A stretch of 64,000 nt of DNA from Nioella sp965215655. GTDB lineage: Bacteria > Pseudomonadota > Alphaproteobacteria > Rhodobacterales > Rhodobacteraceae. The notes below the pieces were generated by a model that worked only from the letters and a program-made list of their open reading frames with translations, did not search any database and had not been told where the DNA came from. Of this stretch, positions 1 to 8,508 are shown piece by piece. How positions within the stretch are numbered: position 1 is the first letter of the stretch; each line of letters starts with the position of its first letter. Location: the NCBI RefSeq assembly GCF_965215655.1, contig NZ_OZ244111.1, forward strand, positions 2,232,001 to 2,296,000, written 5' to 3'. The position numbers and the translations under genes are program-made.

Positions 1-214
1 AACGATCAAAGCTCAGATCGGGCGAGGCATTGCGGGTGATCACCTTGCGCGGGCGCTCATCGGTCACAACAGTGCGCAGCGGCGGCAGGTCCTCTTCAAT
101 GTCCCAGCCATCCGGCTCAAAACGGGTTTCCAGCCGGTCGAACCTGTTGACCGGATTGAACCCCGCGCCCCGGCCCTTGCGGCGGGCCTTGTCGATGATC
201 TGATCGAACTCCAT
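1..214 (-). CDS. PA0069-family radical SAM protein, N-terminal part (cut by window edge)
   Basis: The minus strand reads from an ATG at 214 off the left edge, giving 71 residues. They include KGRGAGFNPVNRFDR, a WDIEEDLPPLRTVVTDE stretch and ITRNASPDLSFDR. This is the conserved N-terminus of PA0069-type radical SAM proteins. In that family the next segment (INPYRGCEHGC...) carries the CxxxCxxC iron-sulfur cluster site, but it lies outside the window, so the catalytic motif cannot be checked. The gene is transcribed divergently from the corrinoid-protein gene, with 159 bp between the starts. The substrate of this family is not established. The family call rests on my recall of the conserved N-terminal block. 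Confidence 0.8.
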   Translation of the reverse strand, partial: MEFDQIIDKARRKGRGAGFNPVNRFDRLETRFEPDGWDIEEDLPPLRTVVTDERPRKVITRNASPDLSFDR

Positions 215-373
215 GGCATCAATATGGAACAAAAACGGAACATCCACAATCCTGACCTGCATCAAGGTCGGTCACGACTCCACGCGTGTCGCAATTCAGC
301 GCGTCAGATTCGCACGTCCCGGCCAAAAGTCGGGACAGTTCATGAAACCCCCGTTCCGTCAGGGAGCCACAAT

Positions 374-1075
374 ATGTCCGATGAAGACGAAATCATCCTG
401 TCCGAGCTCGACGATGAAGAGCTTGTGCAGCAGATGTTCGATGACCTCTATGACGGTCTCAAGGAAGAGATCGAAGAGGGTGTGAACATCCTGCTGGAGC
501 GCGGGTGGGAGCCCTACCGCATCCTGACCGAGGCGCTCGTCGGCGGCATGACCATCGTCGGCAAGGATTTCCGGGACGGCATTCTCTTCGTGCCCGAAGT
601 GCTGTTGGCCGCGAACGCGATGAAGGGCGGCATGGCCATCCTCAAGCCGCTCTTGGCTGAAACCGGCGCGCCACGCGTAGGCAAGATGGTCATCGGCACC
701 GTCAAGGGCGACATCCACGACATCGGCAAAAACCTCGTCGGCATGATGATGGAAGGCGCGGGTTTCGAAGTGGTCGATCTGGGCATCAATAACGCCGTGG
801 AAAGCTATCTCGAGGCGCTGGAATCCGAACAGCCCGACATCCTGGGCATGTCCGCCCTGCTGACCACCACCATGCCCTACATGAAAGTCGTCATCGACAC
901 GATGGTCGAGACCGGCGTGCGCGACGACTACATCGTGCTGGTCGGCGGCGCGCCCCTGAACGAGGAATTCGGCAAAGCGATCGGCGCAGACGCCTATTGC
1001 CGAGACGCCGCCGTGGCCGTGGAGACCGCCAAGGAACTCATGGCGCGCAAGCACAACCAGGCGGCGGCTGGCTGA
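374..1075 (+). CDS. B12-binding corrinoid protein of a methyltransferase system (MtbC/MtgC type)
   Basis: The protein has 233 residues. Residues 1-100 form the helical cap domain typical of methyltransferase corrinoid proteins. The B12-binding domain follows, with the cobalt-ligand motif D113-I-H115-D-I-G118 and the later GMSALLTTTM and VGGAPLNEEF segments. Such proteins shuttle a methyl group on cobalamin between a substrate methyltransferase and a tetrahydrofolate or homocysteine methyltransferase. Neither partner lies beside it here. A DUF1638 gene of the kind I would expect near such proteins sits about 4 kb downstream. The ATG at 374 was chosen because a GGGAG ribosome site lies just upstream; the open frame extends to 224 without family similarity. 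The substrate (glycine betaine, methylamine or other) cannot be read from the sequence. Confidence 0.85.
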   Translation: MSDEDEIILSELDDEELVQQMFDDLYDGLKEEIEEGVNILLERGWEPYRILTEALVGGMTIVGKDFRDGILFVPEVLLAANAMKGGMAILKPLLAETGAPRVGKMVIGTVKGDIHDIGKNLVGMMMEGAGFEVVDLGINNAVESYLEALESEQPDILGMSALLTTTMPYMKVVIDTMVETGVRDDYIVLVGGAPLNEEFGKAIGADAYCRDAAVAVETAKELMARKHNQAAAG

Positions 1076-1257
1076 GATCTCAGCCATTCTTCGCGCCAGG
1101 CACCAACACGAAACCAGACCTCGTCTTCAGAAATGGGACGGGGTCTGTCAATTTCCGACCGCCCCCCTGCGCATCTTGTCGGTGGACCTTGCCCAGACGG
1201 AACCGGCTGATGCATGCCACAGCCCGTATCACGGCACGCCCTGTGGCAGCGAAAGGT

Positions 1258-1286
1258 TTGACAAACTGTGAAAGTCGTCTCTAAGA
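1258..1286 (+). promoter_or_regulatory. candidate promoter of the first Hint gene
   Basis: A consensus -35 hexamer TTGACA (1258-1263) is followed 17 bases later by a weak -10 (CTAAGA, 1281-1286). It lies 70 bp upstream of the Hint gene start at 1356. The rest of the 280-bp gap after the corrinoid gene shows nothing else recognisable. Confidence 0.4.
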
Positions 1287-1355
1287 ATTGTTAATGCTTT
1301 GGCAAGATGGCCTGGAGACAACCTCTTCTGTCCTGACATCAGAGGGGGAACTCAC

Positions 1356-2261
1356 ATGGCCGACTATGTCTTTTCGGCGGGCACCGATTATACAATCTAC
1401 AGCGCGCGTTTTCAGAGTTTTCGATCGTCCGGAAGTTTGTCGGGCGACCTGACCCTAAGCGATGGCGATCCCACAGATTCCGAGTTCACCCATCTGGAAA
1501 GCCTCAACCATAGCTTTGCCTCGGGATCAAGCGGAACAAACGGATCGTTCTGGGGCACGATAGAAATCGGCGGAGTTTAGTATCCGTATGCCTACCTCGG
1601 GAGCGACGATGTTTATGTGATTGGGATTCAGCTTTCTCAAGCCGCCTACCCCAGTTCGGATGTGCTGCCCGGTTTTGACTCTTCGAGTTTTCCCACCTGC
1701 TTCCTGACGGGAAGCCGAATTTTAACACCGACTGGTAGCATTGCTATCGAAGATCTTGCCATCGGTTGCGAGATTTCAACGGCAGAGGGCGGCTGCGTAT
1801 CGGTAAAATGGATCGGTCGTCAGACCGTCTCCACCCGTTTCGGCCCTGCAGAGCGCCTGATGCCGGTGCGCTTTGCCGCCGGGTCTCTCGGGCAGGGCCT
1901 GCCGCACACTGCCCTGACGGTGACCGCAGACCACGGGATGCTGGTGGATGGTGTGATCTGCCACGCGGGTGCTTTGGTGAACGGCACGACGATTGCGCGC
2001 GTTCCGCTGGCGGAGATGGGCGAGAGCTACACCGTCTACCACATCGAGACGGAAGCACACGAGATCGTCCTCGCCAATGGCGCACCTGCGGAAACCTTCA
2101 TCGACAATGTCTCCCGCCGGGTCTTCGACAACTACGCGGAGTTCGAGGCGCTTTACGGAGATGTGCCCGAGATGGAAGAGCTGCCCTATCCTCGCGCCAT
2201 GAGCGTGCGGCAGGTGCCTGCGGGAATCCTGCAAAAGCTCGCCATGCGGCAGATGGCTTAG
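1356..2261 (+). pseudogene. Hint-domain (hedgehog/intein fold) protein 1, interrupted by an in-frame TAG
   Basis: Read in one frame from the ATG at 1356 (AGAGGGGG ribosome site), the gene encodes 74 residues, then TAG at 1578-1580, then 226 residues to the stop at 2261. The total matches the roughly 300-residue intact paralogs in this window. After the TAG comes the rest of the variable beta-rich N-terminal region. The Hint_2 module starts at codon 115 (PTCFLTGSRILTPTG), with KWIGRQTVSTRFGPAERL, the TADHGMLVDG block and YTVYHIETEAHEI. Only the N-terminal fragment has a normal start. A GTG at 1617 could restart translation, but no clear ribosome site was seen. The conserved 3' part argues for recent inactivation, a programmed readthrough or a sequencing error. 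Bases 1839-2083 are identical to 3015-3259 in the next gene. Confidence 0.8.
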
Positions 2262-2510
2262 GTAGCAATACTGTTTGTAGCCCCCGCCTTTCCTTTGTGC
2301 CGCTTATGAAATGGAAAAAGTCCTGCAGCTGCCCGGCAGTGGCTCCATTAGGGTTCGTTGCTCTTAGAGTGATGCCATTTGGCTCTGGCGGAGCTGATGC
2401 TCGATGTTCAAAGTGTTGTCTTAAGGTTCGGAAAGCTCTAGGGAATGTACTTGCTGGGTGGCATTCTAACCGCCATCAGGTCTTTGAGTTCAGAATGTCA
2501 GGATAATTCA

Positions 2511-3437
2511 GTGCCAACATATGAAATTTCGGGCTACGCCCTCTATCAGGTCGATACATCGAACAACAACAGCCTGTTCCAGGGAACGACCGTCCAGAAT
2601 TTCACATTCAATGATGGTGAAGGCGATAGCACATACGAAATAGGCGATGTGCTGGGTGTTGTTTCAGGCAACAACCTGAACTACTTGGGCAACATGTCTG
2701 TGCCGCTGGTTGGAGGTGGCTCGATGGAGCTTGCTCTCGTCCAGGGGGCTGCCTCATTTACCGATCCGAATATCATCGAGGTTCTGATCGTGGTTCCCAC
2801 GGGAATGTCGGTCACCGACTTCATATTCCCAAATCCCATCGACTACTCTGCACGAGAAACCGACGCTTTCCCCACATGTTTTGCTGCAGGAAGTCAGATT
2901 TCAACTCCAGAGGGAGAGCGCGCAGTTGAGACACTGCGCATTGGGGACTTGATCGAGACCGCGAATGGGGCTGTGCCTGTCAAATGGATCGGCCACCAGA
3001 CCGTGTCCACCCGCTTCGGCCCTGCAGAGCGCCTGATGCCGGTGCGCTTTGCCGCCGGGTCTCTCGGGCAGGGCCTGCCGCACACTGCCCTGACGGTGAC
3101 CGCAGACCACGGGATGCTGGTGGATGGTGTGATCTGCCACGCGGGTGCTTTGGTGAACGGCACGACGATTGCGCGCGTTCCGCTGGCGGAGATGGGCGAG
3201 AGCTACACCGTCTACCACATCGAGACGGAAGCACACGAGATCGTCCTCGCCAATGGCGCCCCCGCCGAGACGTTTATCGACAACGTCTCCCGCCGAGCCT
3301 TCGACAACTTCGCCGAGTTCGAGACCCTCTATGGCGACGTGCCGGAGATGGAGGAACTACCCTACCCCCGCGCCATGAGCGTGCGGCAGGTGCCCTCCGC
3401 GATCCGGGCCAGGTTGTCTGCTCGGATGACGGCCTGA
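2511..3437 (+). CDS. Hint-domain protein 2
   Basis: The protein has 308 residues with a GTG start at 2511, preceded by AGGA at 2500-2503. The resulting N-terminus (V/M-PTYEISGYALYQVD) resembles the starts of the paralogs; an in-frame ATG at 2445 lacks such a site. Residues 1-120 are a paralog-specific, Asn/Gly/Asp-rich, beta-type region with no Cys. The Hint_2 module begins at C123 (CFAAGSQISTPEG) and keeps the TxxH block (TADHGMLVDG). Nothing follows as a C-extein, and the C-terminal His-Asn of splicing inteins is absent. Family knowledge suggests a Hedgehog-like module able at most to cleave itself at the Cys. Whether it does so, and what the N-terminal region does, is unknown. The 249-bp gap upstream shows no recognised element. 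Confidence 0.85.
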   Translation: MPTYEISGYALYQVDTSNNNSLFQGTTVQNFTFNDGEGDSTYEIGDVLGVVSGNNLNYLGNMSVPLVGGGSMELALVQGAASFTDPNIIEVLIVVPTGMSVTDFIFPNPIDYSARETDAFPTCFAAGSQISTPEGERAVETLRIGDLIETANGAVPVKWIGHQTVSTRFGPAERLMPVRFAAGSLGQGLPHTALTVTADHGMLVDGVICHAGALVNGTTIARVPLAEMGESYTVYHIETEAHEIVLANGAPAETFIDNVSRRAFDNFAEFETLYGDVPEMEELPYPRAMSVRQVPSAIRARLSARMTA

Positions 3438-3523
3438 TGGCGCCGCAAGGCTGAAGTGCCCAACCACCATCCCGATAGCTGATCCGCTTGCATCAGGCGG
3501 CCAAACCTGACCATCTGCGGCCC

Positions 3524-4264
3524 ATGAGACTCTACGCGATCGGAGATGTTCACGGCCATCCGGACCTGCTGCATGACGCGCTGGACCGAATCGAGGCCGA
3601 CCGCACCCAGACCGGTGATCATGCCGCGCCGGTGGTGCAGATCGGCGATCTGGTGGATCGGGGGCCGGACAGCCGGGGCGTGATCGAGGCACTTATGGAC
3701 CTGACGGCGCGCGACCCGCGCGTGACGGTCCTGAGGGGCAATCACGACAACATGTTCGCGCTGTTCCTCGACAGCCCGCCGCGCGTTGATCCGCGTCTCA
3801 GGGCCGATCTGACCTGGCTGCATCCGCGGCTTGGCGGGAGGGATACGCTGGCAAGCTATGGGGTGGACCCGGACCTGCCCGAGGACCGGCTGCATGCACA
3901 GGCGCTGCGCGCCGTTCCGAAGGCGCATCGGGACTTCCTGAACGCCCTGCCCCTGTCGGCCCGCCATGGCGACTGCCTTCTGGTGCATGCCGGTATCCGC
4001 CCCGGCGTTGCGTTGGAGGCTCAGGACCCCAGTGACCTTTACTGGATCCGTCACGACTTTCTGGATGATCCCCGAGACCACGGCCCGCTTGTCGTCCACG
4101 GGCACACCCCGGTGGATCGGGTCGAGCATCACGGCAACCGGCTGGCCATCGACACGGGCGCGGCCTATGGCGGCCCCCTGTCCGCCGTGGTTATCGAGGC
4201 CCGTCAGGTCTGGCTGCTGACCCCTGACGGCCGGCAGGAAATTCGCCCCCATGCCCCCGCGTGA
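3524..4264 (+). CDS. PP2A-like serine/threonine protein phosphatase (metallophosphoesterase)
   Basis: The 246-residue protein carries the calcineurin-type metallophosphoesterase motifs in order: GDVHG near the N-terminus, GDLVDRG, GNHD and a late VVHGHTP. These bind the two active-site metals. Small proteins of this size are the bacterial ApaH/PrpA-like phosphatases, which act on phosphoproteins or dinucleoside polyphosphates; the sequence alone does not separate these. The ATG at 3524 places GDVHG about seven residues from the start, as is usual. The gene overlaps the following EamA transporter start by 14 bp, so the two are probably co-transcribed. Confidence 0.85.
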   Translation: MRLYAIGDVHGHPDLLHDALDRIEADRTQTGDHAAPVVQIGDLVDRGPDSRGVIEALMDLTARDPRVTVLRGNHDNMFALFLDSPPRVDPRLRADLTWLHPRLGGRDTLASYGVDPDLPEDRLHAQALRAVPKAHRDFLNALPLSARHGDCLLVHAGIRPGVALEAQDPSDLYWIRHDFLDDPRDHGPLVVHGHTPVDRVEHHGNRLAIDTGAAYGGPLSAVVIEARQVWLLTPDGRQEIRPHAPA

Positions 4265-5132
4265 CCTGATCCTCATCGGGCTGGTCGTTCTGGCCTGGGG
4301 CAGCAACTTCACCGCGATGAAACTGGCGCTGGAAGACCTGCCGCCGTTCCTCTTCGTCGGCCTGCGCTTCGCGATCCTTCTGCCGCTGCTGGCCGTGCTG
4401 AAACGCCCGAAAGTGCCGTGGTGGAAGATCGTCGCCGTGGGCGCGTTGATCAATATGGGCCAATTCGCCTTTCTGTTCGCGGCCCTTGCGGCGGATGCCT
4501 CGGCGGGGCTGGCCTCTCTCCTGATCCAGACGCAGGTGCCACTGACGATCCTGCTGTCGTTCCTGGTCTTCGGGGAACGCATCCGCCCCCTGCAAGGGGC
4601 CGGGCTGCTTGTGGCTGTGGCGGGTCTTGGGGTCTTCGCGCTGTCGGCCGGGGGCAGCGTGTCCTTGATCGGCCTCGGGCTAATCCTGACGGGGGCGCTG
4701 TGTTGGGCGCTCGGCAATCTGGTGCTGCGGCGGATGGGACCGGTGAACACGCTGGCGCTGTTTGTCTGGGCGAGCCTCGTGCCCCCCCTGCCAATGCTGG
4801 CCCTGTCCATGACCATCGAGTCCCCCACACCCTTTGCCACCCTTGCGGCAATGTCCGCGCAAGGATGGCTGGCAGTCTTCTATGTGGCCATTGCCTCGAC
4901 GGTTCTGGGCTACTCGCTCTGGGGCGCCCTGTTGGCGCGGCATCCCGCCTCTGACGTTACCCCGTTTGCCTTGCTGATTCCGGTTGTGGGGCTGAGCGTG
5001 GCCTGGGTGATGTTGGGTGAACGCCCCTCAATAGCTGACTGGATCGGGGCGGCGATCATCCTGGCGGGGCTGGCGATGATCCAGACCCGCCCGCGTCGCG
5101 ACCGGTCCGCACCGCGTCGCGCTGGCCCATGA
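4251..5132 (+). CDS. EamA/DMT-family transporter
   Basis: The 293-residue protein is a ten-helix drug/metabolite transporter built of two EamA repeats. The first repeat starts with LIGLVVLAWGSNFTAMKLAL and ends near VFGERIRPLQGAGL; the second repeat ends with LLIPVVGLSVAWVMLGER. Both halves carry the characteristic GER motif before the last helix of each repeat. Members export amino acids, metabolites or drugs; no substrate can be assigned. It overlaps the phosphatase gene by 14 bp and ends with a basic cytoplasmic tail (RPRRDRSAPRRAGP). Confidence 0.85.
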   Translation: MPPRDLILIGLVVLAWGSNFTAMKLALEDLPPFLFVGLRFAILLPLLAVLKRPKVPWWKIVAVGALINMGQFAFLFAALAADASAGLASLLIQTQVPLTILLSFLVFGERIRPLQGAGLLVAVAGLGVFALSAGGSVSLIGLGLILTGALCWALGNLVLRRMGPVNTLALFVWASLVPPLPMLALSMTIESPTPFATLAAMSAQGWLAVFYVAIASTVLGYSLWGALLARHPASDVTPFALLIPVVGLSVAWVMLGERPSIADWIGAAIILAGLAMIQTRPRRDRSAPRRAGP

Positions 5133-5202
5133 GGACGGATCGCGGGCAGCCTATAGTCATTCCAAGAGCCACGATTCACACACCCCTGCACAGGACTGAC
5201 CC

Positions 5203-5895
5203 ATGCGCCGTTCCCGCAGCGAGACCGCCAAGGCCGAACCGCTTGCCGCCGGAGAGCCCCTGGAGGACAACACCCTGACCCGCGCGGGGCTGGCCGCGGA
5301 GGGCAAAGGCAAGATCCTGCTGCTGGCCTGCGGGGCACTGGCCCATGAAATCGTGGCGTTGAAGCGGATCAATGGCTGGACGCATCTGGACCTGCACTGC
5401 CTGCCCGCCATTCTGCACAACAGCCCCGAGCGCATCCCGGATGCCGTGGAGGCCGCCGTCACGAAATACCGCGCGCAATACGAGGACATCTTCGTCGTCT
5501 ATGCCGATTGCGGCACCGGAGGCCTGCTGAAGGCGCGTTGCGAGGCGCTCGGGGTCGAGATGCTGCAGGGCCCGCATTGCTATTCCTTCTTCGAAGGCAA
5601 TCTGGCCTTTGCTGCGCGGGCAGAGGACGAGATCACCGCCTTCTATGTCACCGATTTCCTTGTCCGCCAGTTCGATGCCTTCGTCACCAGACCACTGGGG
5701 CTGGATCGCCACCCGGAGCTGCGGGACATGTATTTCGGCAACTATAGGAAACTGATCTACCAAGCGCAGACGAAAAACCCGGTTCTTCTTGAAAAGGCAA
5801 AGGCTTGCGCGGCGTTCTTGAATCTTGAATTCGAGCACCGCTTCACCGGCTATGGGGATCTGGCCACCGAGCTGGAAACTGTCGCGGAGCGGTGA
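5203..5895 (+). CDS. DUF1638 domain-containing protein
   Basis: The 230-residue protein matches DUF1638 through the segments ILLLACGALAHEIVALKR, LPAILHNSPERIP, YADCGTGGLL and GPHCYSFFEGN. Conserved Cys and His (LACGAL, LHCLPA, ADCGTGG, GPHCYSF) suggest a metal- or cofactor-binding pocket. From recall, DUF1638 genes occur next to corrinoid methyltransferase genes in alphaproteobacteria. Here the corrinoid gene at 374 is separated from it by two Hint genes, a phosphatase and a transporter. The basic first 30 residues are poorly conserved, so a later start is possible, but no better ATG with a ribosome site was seen. Confidence 0.8.
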   Translation: MRRSRSETAKAEPLAAGEPLEDNTLTRAGLAAEGKGKILLLACGALAHEIVALKRINGWTHLDLHCLPAILHNSPERIPDAVEAAVTKYRAQYEDIFVVYADCGTGGLLKARCEALGVEMLQGPHCYSFFEGNLAFAARAEDEITAFYVTDFLVRQFDAFVTRPLGLDRHPELRDMYFGNYRKLIYQAQTKNPVLLEKAKACAAFLNLEFEHRFTGYGDLATELETVAER

Positions 5896-5936
5896 GGCCG
5901 GGCGCGGACAACCGCTTTGAAAGCAGTTTCTTCAAG

Positions 5937-5952
5937 GGCGCTTTCAAGCGCC
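5937..5952. terminator. hairpin between convergent DUF1638 and sufE genes
   Basis: GGCGCTT and AAGCGCC form a perfect stem around a 2-base loop, between two convergent stops (5895 and 5963). No long T-tract follows on either strand, so termination is inferred from position. Confidence 0.45.
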
Positions 5953-5962
5953 TTGGTCGCGC

Positions 5963-6394
5963 CTAGCCCAATGCGGCGGTCTGACCGGCGAGCAGGCGGA
6001 TCCGCTCCACCATCGCGCGCAGCCCGTTCGAGCGTTGCGATGACAGGTGATCGTTCAACCCAAGCCGCGCCAGTTCGCCACCGGCATCGACCTTCAGCAC
6101 CTCGGCCACGCTCAGCCCCGAATAAAGCGCATGCAGCACCGCAATCAGCCCGCGCACGATCATCGCGTCGCTATCCCCGCGAAAGCAGAACACCGCGCCC
6201 GGCCCCTCGCCTTCGATCTCGGGCAGGATCCAGACCTGGCTGGCGCAACCGTCAACCTTGGTTGCAGACACTCGGAACGCATCCTCCAGCGGGTCCATCG
6301 CCTTGCCCAGTTCGATCACGTGACGATAGCGTTCTTCCCAATCGTCGAGAAACTCGAACGTGTCGGCAATCTCTTCGAACGCGTCGGTGGCCAT
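5963..6394 (-). CDS. sufE: SufE-family sulfur acceptor protein
   Basis: The 143-residue protein fits SufE length and motifs: an N-terminal helix (FEEIADTFEFLDDWEERYRH), then the active-site loop TKVDGC50ASQVW with the sulfur-accepting Cys50, and a late RSNGLRAMVERIR segment. SufE accepts persulfide from the cysteine desulfurase SufS and passes it to the Fe-S scaffold. No other suf gene lies in this window, so it is a detached sufE. The start at 6394 (ATG) gives the expected N-terminus. Confidence 0.9.
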   Translation of the reverse strand: MATDAFEEIADTFEFLDDWEERYRHVIELGKAMDPLEDAFRVSATKVDGCASQVWILPEIEGEGPGAVFCFRGDSDAMIVRGLIAVLHALYSGLSVAEVLKVDAGGELARLGLNDHLSSQRSNGLRAMVERIRLLAGQTAALG

Positions 6395-6513
6395 GCGTGT
6401 CTCCGTCTTCTACCCGCCACAGACCTAGGGCGATGCGCCCCAAAGGTCCAGAGGCGCTTTTCAACCTGTCCTCAATGCGCTAGGCAAGAGCAGATGACAG
6501 GCGGAGACAACCG

Positions 6514-6969
6514 ATGACCCCTCGCTTTCTGATGGCCCTTCTTGTGGTGGTGCTTGGTCTGACCGGCTGTGCGTCCCGTCTGAACCCGATGAACTGGTTC
6601 GGCCGTGATCGCGAGGAACGGGTGCAGATCAGCGAAACCGTCGCCGCCCCGGTGGATGACCGCCAACTGGTGACCGAGGTGATCAGCCTCAGTGTCGACC
6701 CCCTGCCCGGAGGGGCTATCGTGCGCGCCATGGGCCTGCCCCCGCGCCAGGGCTATTGGGAGGCCGATCTGGTCGAGGTGGGCCGCGAAGACGGCGAGAT
6801 CGTCTTCGAATTCCGCGTCTACCGCCCCGTCGATGCCAATACGCGCGTCGGCACCCAGAGATCGCGCGAAATTCTCGCGGGCACGTCGCTGACCACGCAG
6901 GACCTTGCAGGGATTCGCCAGATCGTCGTCGTCGCACAGCAGAACCGCCGAAGCGTCAGCCGCCGCTAA
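6514..6969 (+). CDS. small lipoprotein of unknown function
   Basis: The 151-residue protein begins with a signal peptide ending in a lipobox (VLGLTGCASRLNPMNWFG), so Cys19 should be lipidated. Residues 30-150 form one compact domain (VTEVISLSVDPLPGGAIVRA, EADLVEVGREDGEIVFEFRV) predicted to lie in the periplasm. I do not recognise a named family, although such lipoproteins seem familiar from Rhodobacteraceae. The gene is divergent from sufE and convergent with rnd. Confidence 0.75.
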   Translation: MTPRFLMALLVVVLGLTGCASRLNPMNWFGRDREERVQISETVAAPVDDRQLVTEVISLSVDPLPGGAIVRAMGLPPRQGYWEADLVEVGREDGEIVFEFRVYRPVDANTRVGTQRSREILAGTSLTTQDLAGIRQIVVVAQQNRRSVSRR

Positions 6970-7064
6970 CAGTCCCGCCTGAGCGTGGCGCGCGGCCGGT
7001 TTCTGGCCCCGAATGCTCTGCGACCCGCAAGACCGGCCAGCCTTTGGGGGCCTGCCTTGCAGGA

Positions 7065-8228
7065 TCAGGTCAGGGCAACGATCTTGACCCGCTGCCCCTT
7101 GGCGGAAAGAGCAATCTCTCCGTTGCAGAGCCGCATCGCGTCCTTGCCGAACACCTCCAGCCGCCAGCCATGCGCCCAGAGCCCGTCACGACCGCCGCAG
7201 GCGATATCGTCGAGATCGGCGCTGGAGGCGATCAGTTTCTGCGCCACCCCGGCCTCTTCGGCCTTCGCCTTCAACAGCACCCGCAGCAGATCCGCCAAGG
7301 CCGGGTTCAAAGCCGACCGGTCCGGCGCATTCGCGGGTTTCGGATGGCGATCGGCGGGCATCTCCAGGCCCCGCTTGACGGCTTCGAGGATTCCGTCACC
7401 GATATCGCCCTTGCGCGCCTCGCGCTGCAGCAGCCGGGACTTGCCAAGGTCCTGCGCGCTGCGTGGCTTGGTCGAGGCCAGTTCCAGCAGAACGTCATCC
7501 TTCATGATCCGGTTGCGCGGCACGTTGCGCGTCTGCGCGGTCGTCTCGCGAAACTCCGCCAGCTCCTTCAGGACGGCCAGGAACTTGCCCGAATTGGTCC
7601 GCGTCTTGACCCGTTTCCAGGCATCCTCTGGCGTCACCACATAGGCGTCGTGATTGGTCAGAACCTTCAGTTCCTCTTCCATCCACGCGGTGCGCCCGGT
7701 GCGCTCCAGCTCGCCCGACAGGTATTCGTAGATCTGGCGCAGATGCGTCACATCGGCCAGCGCATAGGACTTCTGCGCCTCCGACAGGGGGCGGCGCGAC
7801 CAATCGGTGAAGCGGCTGGACTTATCAAGGCTCGCCTTGGCGATCCGGCGCACCAGGGTCTCATATCCCACCTGTTCGCCAAATCCGCAGACCATGGCCG
7901 CAACCTGCGTGTCAAAAAGCGGCGTGGGCATGACATCGCCGTCGACATGGAAGATCTCCAGATCCTGCCGCGCCGCGTGGAACACCTTGACCACGCTTTC
8001 ATTCCGGAAAAGCTCGTAAAGCGGCTCCAGCGACATGCCCTCGGCCAGCGGGTCGATCAGAACCGCATCGGCCACATCCGTGCCCGGCAGCGCCAGCTGC
8101 ACGAGGCAAAGCTGCGCGAAATAGGTGCGTTCCCTGAGGAATTCGGTGTCGACGGTAACGTAGGGCACTTTTGCGGCGCGGGCGCAGAATTCGGCCAGCG
8201 CGTCGGTCGTGGTCAGGGTCTGGGGCAA
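7065..8228 (-). CDS. rnd: ribonuclease D
   Basis: The 387-residue protein has a DEDD exonuclease domain with VTVDTEFLRERTYFAQL (Asp27, Glu29), the Exo II segment KVFHAARQDLEIF and the Exo III segment SYALADVTHLRQIYEYL. HRDC-type regions follow. RNase D trims the 3' ends of tRNA and other small RNAs. No ATG exists in frame at the expected place. The start is a TTG at 8228 with AGGA about 10 bases upstream, which gives the usual N-terminus before DALAEFCARA. An ATG at 8223 region is out of frame. Confidence 0.92.
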   Translation of the reverse strand: MPQTLTTTDALAEFCARAAKVPYVTVDTEFLRERTYFAQLCLVQLALPGTDVADAVLIDPLAEGMSLEPLYELFRNESVVKVFHAARQDLEIFHVDGDVMPTPLFDTQVAAMVCGFGEQVGYETLVRRIAKASLDKSSRFTDWSRRPLSEAQKSYALADVTHLRQIYEYLSGELERTGRTAWMEEELKVLTNHDAYVVTPEDAWKRVKTRTNSGKFLAVLKELAEFRETTAQTRNVPRNRIMKDDVLLELASTKPRSAQDLGKSRLLQREARKGDIGDGILEAVKRGLEMPADRHPKPANAPDRSALNPALADLLRVLLKAKAEEAGVAQKLIASSADLDDIACGGRDGLWAHGWRLEVFGKDAMRLCNGEIALSAKGQRVKIVALT

Positions 8229-8323
8229 ACGGGCGCCATCCTTCTTTTTCTTGGCTGTAGCGGGACATCCGCCGATCCTCCCGTGATAGGCCAGCCAGCC
8301 GGGAATGAAAAGAGCTCACCCCC

Positions 8324-8359
8324 CCTTCATCTTGGCACCAAATACCTCCGCCGGAGGCA
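8324..8359 (-). repeat. dispersed 'GCCTCCGGCGG' tail module, copy A
   Basis: On the minus strand this reads GCCTCCGGCGG, a TATTTGG stretch, then GCCAAGATGAAGG. It matches 50669-50705 and 62008-62044. It lies about 60-150 bases downstream of dispersed element copy A. Confidence 0.7.
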
Positions 8360-8415
8360 TCCTGCCCTCTCCACCGGTCCAAGTCTCACATCTGACAAAC
8401 CGGCACTCCCCCAAG

Positions 8416-8504
8416 TCCGTGGCAACGCGGCCCTTCGATGCCTCCCGCGCAAGCGGGGGGTTGAGAAGGGCCGCTCCCGGGTCGGCGCGCGATGCGCGGC
8501 GAAA
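8416..8504 (-). repeat. dispersed hairpin element, copy A (downstream of purN)
   Basis: On the minus strand the element begins with GTTTCGCCG five bases after the purN stop and ends with GGGCCGCGTTGCCACGGA. The two internal hairpins here are CGCGC/GCGCG and CCCGC/GCGGG. Copies with the same edges but different stem sequences occur at 27191, 38679, 50531 and 61871. Confidence 0.75.
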
Positions 8505-8508
8505 CCGC

